Position numbers and translations under genes: made by a program. Below, one piece after another: positions 63,768 to 64,000 of a stretch of 64,000 bases of DNA. Under the pieces are notes generated by a model. It made no database searches, was not told the origin of the DNA, and saw only the letters and a list, made by a program, of their open reading frames with translations. The stretch's first letter is position 1, and each line of letters opens with the position of its first letter. The DNA comes from Bacteroidales bacterium H4. GTDB taxonomy: Bacteria; Bacteroidota; Bacteroidia; Bacteroidales; Muribaculaceae. The stretch lies in NCBI GenBank assembly GCA_001701165.1, contig DAAP01000012.1:1-64000 (forward strand), written 5' to 3'.

Positions 63768-64000
63768 GTGAAAAAGCTATGGAACAAGCTGGCATCCCTG
63801 TCGGCCGTTGCCTTGGTGTCCTGCACTCTGGCATCGGCTCTTAATTCGTGCAGTAGTACACGACACGTTCCTGAAGGCTACAAACTGCTGGATAAGGCCG
63901 AAATAGTCATTATCAAACCCGGCGATAGCACCAATTACAAGGAACGATACCGCGACATCAGCACGCGCGAGTTGCTGAACTACCTGCGCCAGCAGCCCAA
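63768..64000 (+). CDS. TamL-like (BamA/TamA family) outer-membrane lipoprotein, cut by the window end
   Basis: 77 codons are visible from GTG 63768. A signal peptide leads to the lipobox ALNSC, followed by SSTRHVPEGYKLLDKAEIVI, the N-terminal pattern of Bacteroidetes TamL proteins before their POTRA domains. TamL would be the outer-membrane partner of the TamB encoded at 29950. An ATG at 63779 is out of frame. The barrel lies outside the window. Confidence 0.75.
   Translation, partial: MKKLWNKLASLSAVALVSCTLASALNSCSSTRHVPEGYKLLDKAEIVIIKPGDSTNYKERYRDISTRELLNYLRQQP

Overview
The window looks like a chromosomal segment of a Bacteroidales bacterium, probably Muribaculaceae-like (the family is inference; no marker settles it). 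The evidence is a complete Na+-NQR operon, an ExbB/ExbD/ExbD/TonB set, the glmM-DUF4827 and pyrE-SRPBCC neighbour pairs, DUF6155, a TamB/TamL system, and many start regions carrying the Bacteroidetes -7 promoter TAnnTTTG, several with a TTG/TTTG -33 box 19-20 nt upstream. Shine-Dalgarno sequences are mostly absent. No rRNA, tRNA, insertion sequence, integrase or CRISPR array was seen.

Layout. 1-6044: capsule/exopolysaccharide export (Wza-like lipoprotein, Wzc-like tyrosine kinase), a YraN-family protein, an FAD oxidoreductase and a small lipoprotein resembling a subtilase propeptide. 6391-6631: a strongly structured RNA gene, a nested rod of nine helices of the 6S/Bacteroidales-1 type. 6803-18054: an accessory block of 15 co-directional, mostly unrecognised genes: duplicated small basic proteins, a TerB-like protein, a membrane-anchored OmpA-domain protein, two PD-(D/E)XK-type nucleases, a zinc-finger protein, a nine-repeat Sel1 protein, two anchored envelope proteins, a voltage-gated-type ion channel with an abnormal pore filter, and a TatA-like single-span protein. 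This block is the best candidate for an undescribed system.

18261-29732: uvrB, a YgiQ radical SAM gene, an S9 peptidase, DUF6155, an NlpC/P60 lipoprotein, an MFS transporter, an 845-bp AT-rich gap holding a probable small RNA or attenuator, and NhaD. 29950-42405 (minus strand): TamB; a GT2/LpxL-like/MtaB/MBOAT/SGNH run suited to envelope glycan or lipid synthesis and acylation; a small lipoprotein operon; pyrE. 42645-45711: RluA-type pseudouridine synthase, fmt, rarA. 45877-53567 (minus): rpmH, a peptidoglycan-peptide salvage group (dipeptide epimerase, SH3-NlpC/P60, transglutaminase-like), glmM, DUF4827 and a DHH phosphoesterase. 53801-59685 (minus): nqrABCDEF. 60205-63590: exbB-exbD-exbD-tonB. 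The window ends inside a TamL-like gene.

Much of the window serves the envelope: polysaccharide export, lipid A-type acylation, O-acylation, murein turnover, outer-membrane protein assembly (TamB, TamL), and the ion gradients (NQR, NhaD, ExbB/TonB) that power transport.
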